Counted from the stretch's first letter, positions 50,654 to 59,710 are shown. The stretch is DNA of 64,000 nt from G963676205 sp964342525 (GCA_964342525.1 CAYFGQ010000002.1:1-64000); one strand, 5' to 3'. A program made the numbers and translations. Notes: generated from the sequence alone by a model not told the origin.

Positions 50654-51995
50654 TGAACACCTTTATGATGATATTTTTTATCTCTTCTAGCTCAGATTCC
50701 CTTACACTTCGTAAGTCAACTAGAACTTTTTCATTTTCTATTCTTGTGATAAGATTCTCAGCTCGCAGTATCTTTTCTATCTTATTTGGTTTATAGTTTT
50801 CATACTCAACACTTAAAGCAACTGTTGGTATTTTTCTATTTGGTGTGGTTCCTCCACCTATCATAGAGTCTGATTCTATCACTTCACATTTACAGATATC
50901 TTTTAGCTCAGATTGAAGTTTATTTGCTCTCTCTTTTAATTCTTCCGTAGTAGTTAAAAGCATAGCAATTGTTGGTATCTTTTTATGTTCATCTTTTAAA
51001 TATAGATTTAGACTCTCTTGTAAAAGAGCTAGGGTAAGTTTATCTACCCTAAGCATTCTAAGTAGATGATTCTTTTTTATCTTAGCTATCAGCTCTTTTT
51101 TACCCACTATCACACCAGCTTGAACAGATCCAAGAAGTTTGTCCCCTGAAAAACTCACAAGGCTAGGTTTATGCTCCATAATTTTTATAGTAGATGGCTC
51201 AACCCTATCAAGACCATAAGGAAGATCGATCATATGACCACTTCCCATATCATAATAATCTATCAAATCATTAGCTTGTGAAACTTTTACTATCTCTTCA
51301 AAATCTACCTCTGAACTAAATCCTTCTATAGAATAATTTGATTTATGTACTTTCATAAGCATAGAAGTATTTTCATTGATATTATTTTCATAGTCTCTTA
51401 AATGAGTTTTATTTGTAGCACCCACTTCCCTAAGCACTGCTCCACTTTGAGCCATCACTTCTGGTACTCTAAAACTTCCACCAATTTCTACAAGCTCACC
51501 ACGACTTACGATCACCTCTTTATCTTTTGCAAAGGTATTTAGTACAAGAAATACAGCACTTGCATTATTATTTACAACTATGGCATCTTCACATCCAGTT
51601 AAAGCTTGTAGGGATTTAACTATATGGGAATATCTCTCACCCCTTTTACCCTCTTTTAGATCATATTCAAGATTGTTGTATGAAGTGGCTATCTTTTTTA
51701 CTTTCTCAAAAGACTCATCATCTATAAGACTACGTCCTAGATTTGTATGTACAATCACACCTGTAGCATTTATCACATTTTGTAGTGATGGATTTAAGAT
51801 ATCATCATATCTTTTTAATACTTTTTGCACTAAGGCATCTTCATCGATAGTATCTATCTTTTTTTCAAGAATATCTTCCCTAAGCTGTGTTATAATCTCT
51901 TTTACAATTTGAGATATAAGCTTAGTTGAACAATTCTCAAAAGATTTGTGTTTGATAAACTTATCAACCTTTGGAATTGATTTAAGTAAAATCAT
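50646..51995 (-). CDS. selA: L-seryl-tRNA(Sec) selenium transferase SelA
   Basis: A 449-residue PLP enzyme that converts Ser-tRNA(Sec) to Sec-tRNA(Sec) using selenophosphate from SelD. NVINATGVIVHTNLGRSL is near 73-90, VNNNASAVFL near 141-150, and the PLP lysine is Lys286 in SFSGDKLLGS. Length is normal for bacterial SelA, which forms a decamer. It is first of the selA-selB pair and is divergent from the tRNA-Sec gene 51 nt upstream, so the whole Sec machinery is clustered. Confidence 0.96.
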   Translation of the reverse strand: MILLKSIPKVDKFIKHKSFENCSTKLISQIVKEIITQLREDILEKKIDTIDEDALVQKVLKRYDDILNPSLQNVINATGVIVHTNLGRSLIDDESFEKVKKIATSYNNLEYDLKEGKRGERYSHIVKSLQALTGCEDAIVVNNNASAVFLVLNTFAKDKEVIVSRGELVEIGGSFRVPEVMAQSGAVLREVGATNKTHLRDYENNINENTSMLMKVHKSNYSIEGFSSEVDFEEIVKVSQANDLIDYYDMGSGHMIDLPYGLDRVEPSTIKIMEHKPSLVSFSGDKLLGSVQAGVIVGKKELIAKIKKNHLLRMLRVDKLTLALLQESLNLYLKDEHKKIPTIAMLLTTTEELKERANKLQSELKDICKCEVIESDSMIGGGTTPNRKIPTVALSVEYENYKPNKIEKILRAENLITRIENEKVLVDLRSVRESELEEIKNIIIKVFNG

Positions 51996-52046
51996 TTTTA
52001 CCCTTTTTATATTAGTTTAATCTTTATATTGTAAAATGTCGCCAAT

Positions 52047-52145
52047 GGAAGGTATGTGTATCTGGTGAGCACCACGGGCTTCAACCCCGCTTGGAGGTTT
52101 TTGTGTAAACGCCTCGAGAGGTTCGATTCCTCTACCTTCTCGCCA
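52047..52145 (+). tRNA. selC: tRNA-Sec (UCA anticodon), selC
   Basis: Anticodon loop CTTCAAC with UCA, a very long variable arm (GAGG...CCTC stem) and T arm AGAGG-TTCGATT-CCTCT identify a selenocysteine tRNA; CCA is encoded. The acceptor stem has 8 pairs (GGAAGGTA/TACCTTCT), as required for SelB. The terminal G-U pair and an extra C before GCCA are unusual. About 99 nt long. It decodes the UGA codons in fdhA and selD. Confidence 0.95.
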
Positions 52146-52208
52146 ATTGACAATATATTTATTAGTAAAAATTATATCTTAATAACTTTAGCAAACCCTT
52201 AACAAAAT

Positions 52209-52226
52209 GGTAAAACTTTTTTTACT
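52209..52226. promoter_or_regulatory. 18-bp operator, type 2, copy 5 (selC / PLP-enzyme region)
   Basis: GGTAAAA-CTTT-TTTTACT with the left flank AAAT shared with copy 3. It lies 66 bp upstream of the PLP-enzyme start, at about -75 from the expected transcription start. Confidence 0.62.
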
Positions 52227-52279
52227 CTTGATCATTTAACTCATATTTTTATTAAATTTTAACATAAGCTACATTTATA

Positions 52280-52285
52280 TATAAT
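52280..52285 (+). promoter_or_regulatory. -10 box of a probably leaderless transcript
   Basis: TATAAT lies only 6 nt before the ATG at 52292, and no ribosome-binding site is present between them. Transcription would begin at or next to the start codon. No convincing -35 is visible (TTTTAA at 52257), fitting activator dependence through the operator at 52209. Confidence 0.5.
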
Positions 52286-52291
52286 CCCCTT

Positions 52292-53602
52292 ATGAACGAA
52301 CTATTTAGACCATTTTTAGATAAAAATACAGACAAATTAGAATATATCAAAGATAATGTTATAGGTAAACATAAATCTGTTTATTTTGACTATACTGCAT
52401 CTGGCTTAGGATTTAAACCTATTGAAGATAGGATCCAAGATGTACTTGAGACATATTCAAATACTCACTCAGAAAATACAATGGCTGGAGATATCACTAG
52501 TCAAAATTATGCAGATGCAATAGCATCCCTTAAAAAATCTTTTGAGCTTACAGATGAGTTTGAGATACTTCCGGGTGGTTGTGGCTCAACAGCATCTATC
52601 AAAAAACTTCAAGAGCTTTTAGGACTATATATTCCACCTGCAACTAGAAAAAGATATTCTATAAACGTAGATAAAAGTAATATGCCTTTAGTGATCGTTG
52701 GACCATATGAACATCACTCAAATGAAGTAAGTTATAGAGAAGCTTTATGTGAGATAAAAAGAATCGACCTTGCAAAAGATGGGCTTATCGATCTAAAACA
52801 ATTAGCTAAAGTATTAGAAGAGAATAAAGATAGAGAAATCATAGGAGCATTTTGTATCGCTTCAAATGTAACAGGTATCATCACTTGTTATAAAAAAGTT
52901 TCAAACCTACTTAGAAAATACAATGCAGTAGTATGTTTTGATGCGGCTGCTTCATCACCATATATGAATGTAGACTGTAATTATTATGATGCACTATTTG
53001 TTTCACCCCATAAACTTATCGGGGGTCCAGGATCTTGTGGGCTATTAATACTTAGAAAAGATCTTATTGACACTACCCTACCACCTACTTTTGCAGGTGG
53101 AGGAACTGTAACATATGTAAGTAAAGATGAGCAAAACTACTCACCAAATGTACTAGAGAGAGAATCAGCAGGTACACCGGGAATACTTCAACTTATCCGT
53201 GCATCTTTAGCATATCAACTTAGAAATGAAATAGGCTTTGATTTTATAGCAAAAAGAAAATCTATCCTTTTAAAATATTTCCTAGAAAAACTACAAGAAG
53301 TAAAAGGTATCATCATCTATGGAAACCTATCATCTACAAATATAGGTATCGTATCTTTTAATATCTTACATAAAGATGCTTATGATATTTGTGGAGAACT
53401 TTCAGACAATGAAGGGATACAAACAAGAGCAGGATGTTCATGTGCTGGACCATATGGACACGATCTACTTGGTATCAAATCAAAATCAAGTGTAGAAAAT
53501 AAAAAGCCTGGATGGGTAAGGGTATCTATCCATTTTTCAAATACAAAAAAAGAGCTTGATAATCTTATAGAAGCTATTTCAGATATAGCTCAAAATATAT
53601 AA
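52292..53602 (+). CDS. Aminotransferase class V enzyme, cysteine desulfurase / selenocysteine lyase-like
   Basis: A 436-residue PLP enzyme. GPYEHHSNEVSYRE (140-150) supplies the histidine stacking on PLP, CFDAAASSPYM the aspartate, and VSPHKLIGGPGS the PLP lysine (Lys241). TRAGCSCAGPYGHD places candidate catalytic Cys382 and Cys384. The HHSNxxSxRE form and a product without IscS-type partners point to the SufS/CsdA or selenocysteine-lyase side of the family. It follows the tRNA-Sec gene and carries a type 2 operator, so delivery of selenium or sulfur for SelD or FdhD is a reasonable inference. It is distinct from housekeeping NifS/IscS. Confidence 0.82.
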   Translation: MNELFRPFLDKNTDKLEYIKDNVIGKHKSVYFDYTASGLGFKPIEDRIQDVLETYSNTHSENTMAGDITSQNYADAIASLKKSFELTDEFEILPGGCGSTASIKKLQELLGLYIPPATRKRYSINVDKSNMPLVIVGPYEHHSNEVSYREALCEIKRIDLAKDGLIDLKQLAKVLEENKDREIIGAFCIASNVTGIITCYKKVSNLLRKYNAVVCFDAAASSPYMNVDCNYYDALFVSPHKLIGGPGSCGLLILRKDLIDTTLPPTFAGGGTVTYVSKDEQNYSPNVLERESAGTPGILQLIRASLAYQLRNEIGFDFIAKRKSILLKYFLEKLQEVKGIIIYGNLSSTNIGIVSFNILHKDAYDICGELSDNEGIQTRAGCSCAGPYGHDLLGIKSKSSVENKKPGWVRVSIHFSNTKKELDNLIEAISDIAQNI

Positions 53603-53624
53603 CTAAGCTACGGCTAGTTATATA

Positions 53625-53897
53625 TCATTTATTTCTCCTCAAACTATTTTCAATAAGAATAAAACCAAAAGGACTAAGGGAATAGATAAAATAATCTAAG
53701 AGTATTTCCCTATCATCTTGCTCTTTTTTATATCTTATCAATGCCCAGATAAATAAAACAAATAAAACCCCATGAGCCATTCCAAGTATTTTCACAAATA
53801 TTGCATATCCAAGTAAATACTTTAAAGGCATTGCAATAAAAACAAGTACTAAATAAGATAATCCCTCTATATAAGAGATGAGTCTAAAACTTTTCAT
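53625..53897 (-). CDS. DUF3817 family membrane protein
   Basis: A 90-residue protein with three TM helices. FRLISYIEGLSYLVLVFIAMPLKYLLG and GMAHGVLFVLFIWAL match the DUF3817 pattern (ExxSxLxLL...P.KY and HG.L...Y). Function unknown. It starts 10 nt after the HemJ-like gene and is co-transcribed with it. Confidence 0.85.
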   Translation of the reverse strand: MKSFRLISYIEGLSYLVLVFIAMPLKYLLGYAIFVKILGMAHGVLFVLFIWALIRYKKEQDDREILLDYFIYSLSPFGFILIENSLRRNK

Positions 53898-53906
53898 ATT
53901 TTTCCT

Positions 53907-54320
53907 TTAAAACGATTTTGTTAAAGTCAGAACTACCACAAAAGCCACTAAAACTAAAGGTGCAAAACTATGTATAGAATCACTCTTTTTGTCAATATTT
54001 TTTAAATCCCTTAATTCTTTTAATCTAATTTTTGATAAATGGTGGATAATGATGATCATAGAGATAAAGAAAAACTTCATATATATCCAAAATCCTGAAC
54101 TTAGCAGTGATTTGTTTAAAGATATTAATATCACACCAAAAAAAATAGTAGAAAGAAATGCAGGATTTGCCACTTTTTTATAAATAAAAAATCCATCATC
54201 AATTATTTTTATATCGCTTTTATTTGATTGAGACATAATAATTCTTTGTAGATAAAACAAAGAACTTATCCATACCATTACACTGATAAGATGAAAGCCC
54301 ACAAGATAATAATAAAGCAT
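53907..54320 (-). CDS. HemJ/CopD-like small membrane protein
   Basis: A 137-residue membrane protein with four TM helices. YYLVGFHLISVMVWISSLFYLQRI at the N terminus (His10) and WIYMKFFFISMIIIIHHLSKIRL (Lys near 82) match the HemJ/UPF0093 layout, in which a heme is bound by the N-terminal His. HemJ is an alternative protoporphyrinogen oxidase, but this protein is on the short side and may be a CopD-like relative without that activity. Confidence 0.65.
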   Translation of the reverse strand: MLYYYLVGFHLISVMVWISSLFYLQRIIMSQSNKSDIKIIDDGFFIYKKVANPAFLSTIFFGVILISLNKSLLSSGFWIYMKFFFISMIIIIHHLSKIRLKELRDLKNIDKKSDSIHSFAPLVLVAFVVVLTLTKSF

Positions 54321-54403
54321 AATTTATCCTATATATTTATTTCCCATATGATACAATTATTTAAAATTTTTCTTATGGTATTTTACGAATAAGGCTTTTA
54401 CAA

Positions 54404-55429
54404 TTGACGAACAATATTAAACAAATCCCTGCACCATTTTTTTTAATACTGCTAACATTTCTACAAAAGAAGTATTCCTTTGACACTAATAGCTTTTTAA
54501 ATAAACACCATATAAAACAAACAGATCTATTTCAAAATGATTTTACAATTGATATCAATATCATAAAAGATCTACTTAGGCAAATACTAGATGAAAAACA
54601 AGACTATACACTTTTATACGATTTAGCAAAATTATCCACTCCAAGTAGACTTGGAATACTTGGCTATATTATGATCCACTCAAAAAATATACAAGAGGCA
54701 CTAGAAAAGCTTTGTAAATACTATATCTTGATAGGGAAAAGGATGAAACCTATCTTTGATGAAAGTGAAGAGGAGATTAAAATAGTGATCATTTTTAATG
54801 ATACTAATGACTCCATTATAGATTTTGAAGATTATAATGCACTTATTCATCTATTTTCCATATTACATCTTATAAATCAAATCATCCCTTTTGAAATAAA
54901 GCCTAAAAAAATACACCTCATACAAAAAAAACCAATATTTCATATAAAAGATTCAAAAATAGCAAATATCAAAACCTTTTTTGAAGAAGATGAAAATGCC
55001 ATCTATTTTGATAAATCTATTAAAAAGATAAAAACAATATGTGCAGATGAGAAGCTTTTAAAAATATTTGAAAAAGAAGCTGAAGAGACTCTAGATATAA
55101 AAGTTTCTGGCAGTGAATTAAAAGATAAAGTTTCTAGTCTTATTTTGATCTCATCCACACAACTAGATATATCACAAACAAGTATTGCAAAAAAATTAAA
55201 CCTAAGCCCAAGAGTTTTACAAAAAAGACTAAAAGAAGAAAACACCTCCTTTTCTCAAATACTACAAGAAGTAAGAAAAAAACTAAGTATCTATTACCTA
55301 TCAAAAGATATGGATTTACATACCATCTCTTTAAATCTTGGATATATTGATCTTAGCTCATTTTTTAGAGCTTTTAAAAAGTGGTATGGTATCACTCCAA
55401 GTGAATATAAAAACAAAAACTTGACTTAG
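54404..55429 (+). CDS. AraC-family transcriptional regulator
   Basis: A 341-residue regulator with an N-terminal ligand domain of the OruR/ArgR-like type (LLYDLAKLSTPSRLGILGYIMIHSKNIQEALEKLCKYY) and a C-terminal AraC domain: DISQTSIAKKLNLSPRVLQKRLKEENTSFSQ, then the second helix-turn-helix with IDLSSFFRAFKKWYGITPSEYK. It begins with TTG. The short inverted repeat CTTAT...ATAAG upstream (54372-54393) may be its own operator. The EamA transporter gene 25 nt downstream is its likely target. Confidence 0.87.
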   Translation: MTNNIKQIPAPFFLILLTFLQKKYSFDTNSFLNKHHIKQTDLFQNDFTIDINIIKDLLRQILDEKQDYTLLYDLAKLSTPSRLGILGYIMIHSKNIQEALEKLCKYYILIGKRMKPIFDESEEEIKIVIIFNDTNDSIIDFEDYNALIHLFSILHLINQIIPFEIKPKKIHLIQKKPIFHIKDSKIANIKTFFEEDENAIYFDKSIKKIKTICADEKLLKIFEKEAEETLDIKVSGSELKDKVSSLILISSTQLDISQTSIAKKLNLSPRVLQKRLKEENTSFSQILQEVRKKLSIYYLSKDMDLHTISLNLGYIDLSSFFRAFKKWYGITPSEYKNKNLT

Positions 55430-55454
55430 TAATCTTTATACGATACCATCTTTC

Positions 55455-56300
55455 ATGCAATCAAAACTTATATTTTTCACAACTATTGTACTTTTATTTT
55501 TTGCATCCAATTCACTTTTAGTAAAATATGCACTTTTATATAATTACGCAGATGCTTATAGTCTTACTTTTTTAAGATTATTATCTGGTGCATTGGTACT
55601 TGTGGCTTTAGTATATATAAAAGAGAAAAAAATAGGCATATCATTTAAACAAAATCGCTTAAGCTCACTTATGCTTTTTGCATACGCGATATTTTTATCA
55701 TACTCATATTTAAACTTAGATGCGGGACTTGGAGCACTCATACTATTTGCAGCTGTACAACTTACAATACTTTTATATTCACTTATAAAAAAAGAAGATG
55801 TAAATCTACAAAAGATTTTAGGAATCATCATATCTTTTTTAGGACTAGTATATCTTTTATACCCAAGTGAAAGTTTCACCCTATCTTTGTATCATGTGGT
55901 ATTGATGATCATATCAGGAATCGCATGGGGAGCATATACACTACTGGGTAAAAATACTTCAAATGCTACAAGGCATACCATGGATAACTTCGTAAAAGCT
56001 ACCCTACTTTGTCTAATCTCTTTTATAGTTTTAATGCCTGAGATAAATATCACATCAAATGGTATTTTACTTGCCTTTATATCAGGAGGAATCACCTCTG
56101 CCTTAGGATACGCCCTTTGGTATTATATACTTCCTCAAATGCAAAGTATAACATCAGGAGTAGTACAACTACTTGCACCTCCTATTACTATATTTATTAG
56201 TGTATTATTGCTGGGAGAGCTTCTTACTTTTAAACTGATCATTTCCACTTGTATCATTTTAATTGGTATATTTCTAGCTATCTATACAAAGAAAAAATAA
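55455..56300 (+). CDS. EamA/DMT-family transporter
   Basis: A 281-residue protein with ten TM helices and two EamA repeats; SNSLLVKYALLYNYADAYSLTFLRLLSGALVLV and SGIAWGAYTLLGKNTSNA mark the repeat starts and ITSGVVQLLAPPITIFISVLLLGE the last. Such permeases export metabolites or amino acids. It directly follows the AraC gene and is probably co-transcribed. Confidence 0.9.
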   Translation: MQSKLIFFTTIVLLFFASNSLLVKYALLYNYADAYSLTFLRLLSGALVLVALVYIKEKKIGISFKQNRLSSLMLFAYAIFLSYSYLNLDAGLGALILFAAVQLTILLYSLIKKEDVNLQKILGIIISFLGLVYLLYPSESFTLSLYHVVLMIISGIAWGAYTLLGKNTSNATRHTMDNFVKATLLCLISFIVLMPEINITSNGILLAFISGGITSALGYALWYYILPQMQSITSGVVQLLAPPITIFISVLLLGELLTFKLIISTCIILIGIFLAIYTKKK

Positions 56301-56552
56301 ATTTCTTTATAAAACAATATATTTGAAATAATTTACATTTCCAATTTTATTCATAATAAATTCATATAATAACTCTAGATTCATATATAAATAAGCCATA
56401 ATTATAATTTCATCTTATATTGATAAGAAATAAATATATTTTTCATAATTTTTAATTATTTATATTTAAGATAAGATTTATTACAATTTGCTTTCAAAAA
56501 AATTGCAATAAGAATTTATTTATATAAAATTAGTTAAATAAGAGGAGCTATA
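56301..56552. other. AT-rich region upstream of the SQR-like gene
   Basis: No gene or structure is recognisable in these 252 nt. They end with AAGAGGAGC, the ribosome-binding site of the flavoprotein gene. Promoter elements cannot be told apart in such AT-rich sequence. Confidence 0.5.
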
Positions 56553-58019
56553 ATGGCAAGATTAGTGATACTAGGTGGAGGTGTTGCAGGTCATACGGCA
56601 GCATCGTTTGCTGCTAAATGGCTTGGTAAAAAGCATGAAGTTGTAGTAGTAACCCCAAATAGTAAATGGAACTGGATCCCTTCAAATATTTGGGTAGGGG
56701 TAGGAGAGATGAGTAAGGAAGATGTGACTTTTGATCTTTCAAATGTATATAACAAAGCAGGTATAACATACAAACAAGCCAAAGCTATATCTATCAATCC
56801 TGAAGGAGATAATTCAAATAGTGAGTTTGTTACTATTGAATATACTGGAAAAGAAAATAAAGGTGAAATAGAAAAGCTTAGCTATGACTATTTGATCAAT
56901 GCAACAGGACCAAAACTAAACTTTGGAGCAACTCCAGGATTAGGAATTGGAAGTGAGATGGGAGAGCATACTGTATCAGTTTGTACAGCAGAACACGCAA
57001 TCCATGCAAATGACGAACTAAGAAAATCAATTGAAAAAATGAGAAATGGAGAAACTCAAACCTTTTTAATTGGTACAGGTCATGGACTATGTACTTGCCA
57101 AGGTGCAGCATTTGAATATATCTTTAATGTAGAGCAGATCTTAAGAAAAGAGGGTGTTAGGGATAAGGCAAAACTTATTTGGCTATCAAATGAACAATTC
57201 TTAGGTGACTTTGGAATGGGTGCTATGCATATAGATAGGGGTGGATATAGAACCCACTCAAAAGTATTTACAGAATCAATCTTTGCAGAAAGAGGTGTTC
57301 ACTGGATAGTTGGTGCTCACGTAAATAAGATAGAAGAAGGTATTGCCCATTATGAAACACTAGATGGAACTTTCTCAAGTCAAGAGTTTGATTTTGCTAT
57401 GTTGATTCCACCTTTTGCAGGTGTTGATTTAAAAGCATACGATAAAAATGGTGAAGATATTACAGAAAAACTTTTCGCTCCAAATGGATTTATGAAAGTT
57501 GATGCTGATTATACACAAAAACCATATGAAGAATGGTCTGCTAGTGATTGGCCATCAACCTTACAAACTCCATCATATAAAAATATATTTGCCGCTGGAA
57601 TTGCTTTTGCACCACCACACCTAATCTCCCAACCAAAAGTATCAGCAAACGGTACACCAATCAACCCTACCCCACCAAGAACAGGAATGCCAAGCGCAAT
57701 GATGGGTAAAGCAGTAGCAGCTAGTATTTGCGATATGATCAAAGGTAAATCAGATATACCAACTCACACTTCAAATATGGCAGAGATGGGAGCAGCTTGT
57801 GTAGCAAGTACAGGAAAAGGATTATTTAAAGGTACTGCAGCTTCAATGACTGTTTACCCAGTTGTACCTGATTATGAAAAATACCCTGAAACAGGAAGAG
57901 ATCAAAACCTAACATTTGGTGAAGTTGGTCTTGCTGGACATTGGATAAAGTCTATTTTGCATTATCTATTTTTATATAAAGCAAAACTAAAATTTGGATG
58001 GACACTTATACCAGAATAA
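56553..58019 (+). CDS. Sulfide:quinone oxidoreductase-like FAD protein
   Basis: A 488-residue flavoprotein with FAD motif ILGGGVAGHTAA at 6-17, PNSKWNWIPSNIWVGVG, the second dinucleotide site FLIGTGHGLCTCQGAAFEY (near 173) and FAAGIAFAPP. Cysteines at about 143, 179, 181 and 416 could form the active-site trisulfide, and the C-terminal 25 residues may lie on the membrane. SQR oxidises sulfide and reduces quinone; this form is longer than classic SQR, so another sulfur substrate is possible. It is followed 11 nt later by a 50-residue gene. Confidence 0.82.
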   Translation: MARLVILGGGVAGHTAASFAAKWLGKKHEVVVVTPNSKWNWIPSNIWVGVGEMSKEDVTFDLSNVYNKAGITYKQAKAISINPEGDNSNSEFVTIEYTGKENKGEIEKLSYDYLINATGPKLNFGATPGLGIGSEMGEHTVSVCTAEHAIHANDELRKSIEKMRNGETQTFLIGTGHGLCTCQGAAFEYIFNVEQILRKEGVRDKAKLIWLSNEQFLGDFGMGAMHIDRGGYRTHSKVFTESIFAERGVHWIVGAHVNKIEEGIAHYETLDGTFSSQEFDFAMLIPPFAGVDLKAYDKNGEDITEKLFAPNGFMKVDADYTQKPYEEWSASDWPSTLQTPSYKNIFAAGIAFAPPHLISQPKVSANGTPINPTPPRTGMPSAMMGKAVAASICDMIKGKSDIPTHTSNMAEMGAACVASTGKGLFKGTAASMTVYPVVPDYEKYPETGRDQNLTFGEVGLAGHWIKSILHYLFLYKAKLKFGWTLIPE

Positions 58020-58030
58020 AAGGAGATAAA

Positions 58031-58183
58031 ATGATAGAAAACGATAAAGCATATGAACAAGCATACTTCCCACCAAAACCAAATAAATTTACAAAATTTA
58101 TGAGAACTTGTGTACTTTGGCAAATAGTAAGATTTATAGTATTAAATCTAAAAATGCTAAAGGTGATCTCTAAATCACACTAA
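58031..58183 (+). CDS. Small basic protein, 50 aa, after the SQR-like gene
   Basis: A short protein (MIENDKAYEQAYFPPKPNKF...) ending in an amphipathic or membrane-associated helix (LWQIVRFIVLNLKMLKVIS). A strong AGGAG site lies 6 nt before the ATG at 58031; a longer frame from 57998 overlaps the flavoprotein gene and is not needed. It may help attach the flavoprotein to the membrane. Confidence 0.7.
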   Translation: MIENDKAYEQAYFPPKPNKFTKFMRTCVLWQIVRFIVLNLKMLKVISKSH

Positions 58184-58209
58184 TAAAAAGGGGTTTCTCC
58201 CTTTTTATT
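58182..58209. terminator. Bidirectional terminator
   Basis: AATAAAAAGGG and CCCTTTTTATT form an 11-bp stem around GTTTCT, with U-tails on both strands. It separates the SQR-like operon from the convergent dprA gene. Confidence 0.88.
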
Positions 58210-58988
58210 TAAATAACCTTTACCTTACCATCCACAATAGATATCTTCCCAAGAAGTTCATACTCAAAAACCTTATCCTCAAATTTATATAAAGCCTCAT
58301 CATAAGTGATATCACCATTTTTACAAAACTCTAACAATTCATCATCAACTTTTTCTTCAACAACTCCAAATTGAGATACAAAACCATCCATATCATAAAT
58401 AGGTTTTGCTAAGCCATCAGATATAAGTTTATTTGTACCATCACTTTCACCTAATCTATGAGGAAGTACATATATCTCTTTTTGCATATTCAAAGCAAAC
58501 TCTACACTTCTCATACTTCCACTATTTAGATCAGCCTCTCCTACTATTAAAACATCCCCTAGAGCCACTACAAGCTCATTTCTAACCACAAAAGACCAAG
58601 GTCTTGCATCAAAATTGTTTTCAAATTGAGAAAGGCATAAACCTTTATCTTGTATATTTGTAATAAGTTTTTTATTTACTGAGGGATATTTAAAATCAAG
58701 ACCATTAGGTAAAATAGCTATAGTATTTTCTTCTCCAGCAGCCTTGTGACTTAGGGCATCTACTCCCATCGCAGCACCACTTACTATACAAACTCCAGCA
58801 CTAGATAATTTGGAAACTAAATTAGTTATAAAAGTTTTTGTATATGAGTTGGGGCGACGTGTTCCCACCACTGAGATTAGTGGTTTATTTAAAAGTTCTG
58901 TGTTTCCTATAAAAGATAAATCACTAGGGTATTCTTTCATAGCTTGAAGTTTTGGTATATGAAAATCTATCTTTTTTATCTGTTTCAT
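58209..58988 (-). CDS. dprA: DNA processing protein DprA
   Basis: A 259-residue protein with the DprA Rossmann-like domain: YPSDLSFIGNTELLNKPLISVVGTRRPNSY, IVSGAAMGVDALSHKAAG, AILPNGLDFKYPSVNKKL and RNELVVALGDVLIVGEADLNSGSMRSVEFAL. It loads RecA onto single-stranded DNA during natural transformation. It is shorter than many DprA proteins, with a brief C-terminal winged-helix-like part, as usual in this phylum. It has no operon partner. Confidence 0.92.
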   Translation of the reverse strand: MKQIKKIDFHIPKLQAMKEYPSDLSFIGNTELLNKPLISVVGTRRPNSYTKTFITNLVSKLSSAGVCIVSGAAMGVDALSHKAAGEENTIAILPNGLDFKYPSVNKKLITNIQDKGLCLSQFENNFDARPWSFVVRNELVVALGDVLIVGEADLNSGSMRSVEFALNMQKEIYVLPHRLGESDGTNKLISDGLAKPIYDMDGFVSQFGVVEEKVDDELLEFCKNGDITYDEALYKFEDKVFEYELLGKISIVDGKVKVI

Positions 58989-59293
58989 AATAATTTATTC
59001 TATCCTATAGACAATTAAATCTAAGATTAATATAAATTATTTGTATGTATTATCCAAAAAAATTAAGGAGATAAATGAAGAACTATAAATTAAAGTTTGA
59101 AGACTACTCAAAATCATTATTAAAGTCACTAAAAGAAGACCCATTTTATATAGCATGATAAATAGTGCAAATATAGAAAACAAAAAAATATTCTATTAAA
59201 ATACTTAGATTATTTAATATATTAATAAAATGTTAAATATAATTTCCATACCAATTATTATTTTGGTAAAATAATTATATTAAAGGTACCATA
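58989..59293. other. 305-nt region with a short open frame
   Basis: Apart from the 27-codon frame at 59075-59158 this region holds no gene. It contains the promoter of the DUF2200 gene; a GGTAAAATAATTAT stretch at 59265 resembles a half of the type 2 operator but lacks the second half. Confidence 0.5.
59075..59158 (+). pseudogene. 27-residue open frame, probable gene remnant
   Basis: MKNYKLKFEDYSKSLLKSL... ends after 27 codons at TGA followed at once by TAA. A good AAGGAGAT ribosome-binding site precedes it. It may be a real small peptide or the N-terminal stub of a decayed gene. The paired stops argue against a third Sec codon. Confidence 0.35.
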
Positions 59294-59644
59294 ATGTCTA
59301 AAGATAAAATATTAACTACTGAATTTGGAACTATATATCCTCTTTATATCCAAAAAGCAGAACGTAAAGGTCGTACAAAAGAAGAAGTTGATCAAATCAT
59401 CTACTGGCTAACGGGATATAATGATGAGGAATTGAACAAACAAATTGAACAAAAAAATGATTTTGAAACTTTTTTTACACAAGCTCCTATTTTACATGAA
59501 AATCGTTCATTAATTAAGGGTTCAATATGTGGGTACAAAGTAGAAAACATTGAAGATCCTCTATTACAAAACATAAGATACTTAGACAAACTAATTGATG
59601 AATTAGCTAAAGGAAAAACAATGGAGAAAATTTTACGACAATAA
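59294..59644 (+). CDS. DUF2200 family protein
   Basis: A 116-residue soluble protein. YPLYIQKAERKGRTKEEVDQIIYWLTGY, NRSLIKGSICGYKVENIEDPLLQ and IRYLDKLIDELAKGKTMEKILR match the DUF2200 family closely over its full length. Function unknown; members are widespread and often carried singly in variable regions. The gene is monocistronic. Confidence 0.92.
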   Translation: MSKDKILTTEFGTIYPLYIQKAERKGRTKEEVDQIIYWLTGYNDEELNKQIEQKNDFETFFTQAPILHENRSLIKGSICGYKVENIEDPLLQNIRYLDKLIDELAKGKTMEKILRQ

Positions 59645-59710
59645 TTTATTTTTATTAATTTAAATAGTTTCTAAGGATGATAGAACTTTTTACTATCATC
59701 CTTAAAAGCA

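Noticed and set aside
54372..54393. TTATGGTATTTTACG before the AraC gene as a type 2 operator
   Set aside because: GGTA and TTTTAC touch with no central spacer, so it cannot be the same 7-4-7 element; the CTTAT/ATAAG repeat is more likely its own site.
59156..59158. TGA ending the 27-residue frame as a third selenocysteine codon
   Set aside because: TAA follows immediately, so nothing could be read beyond it.
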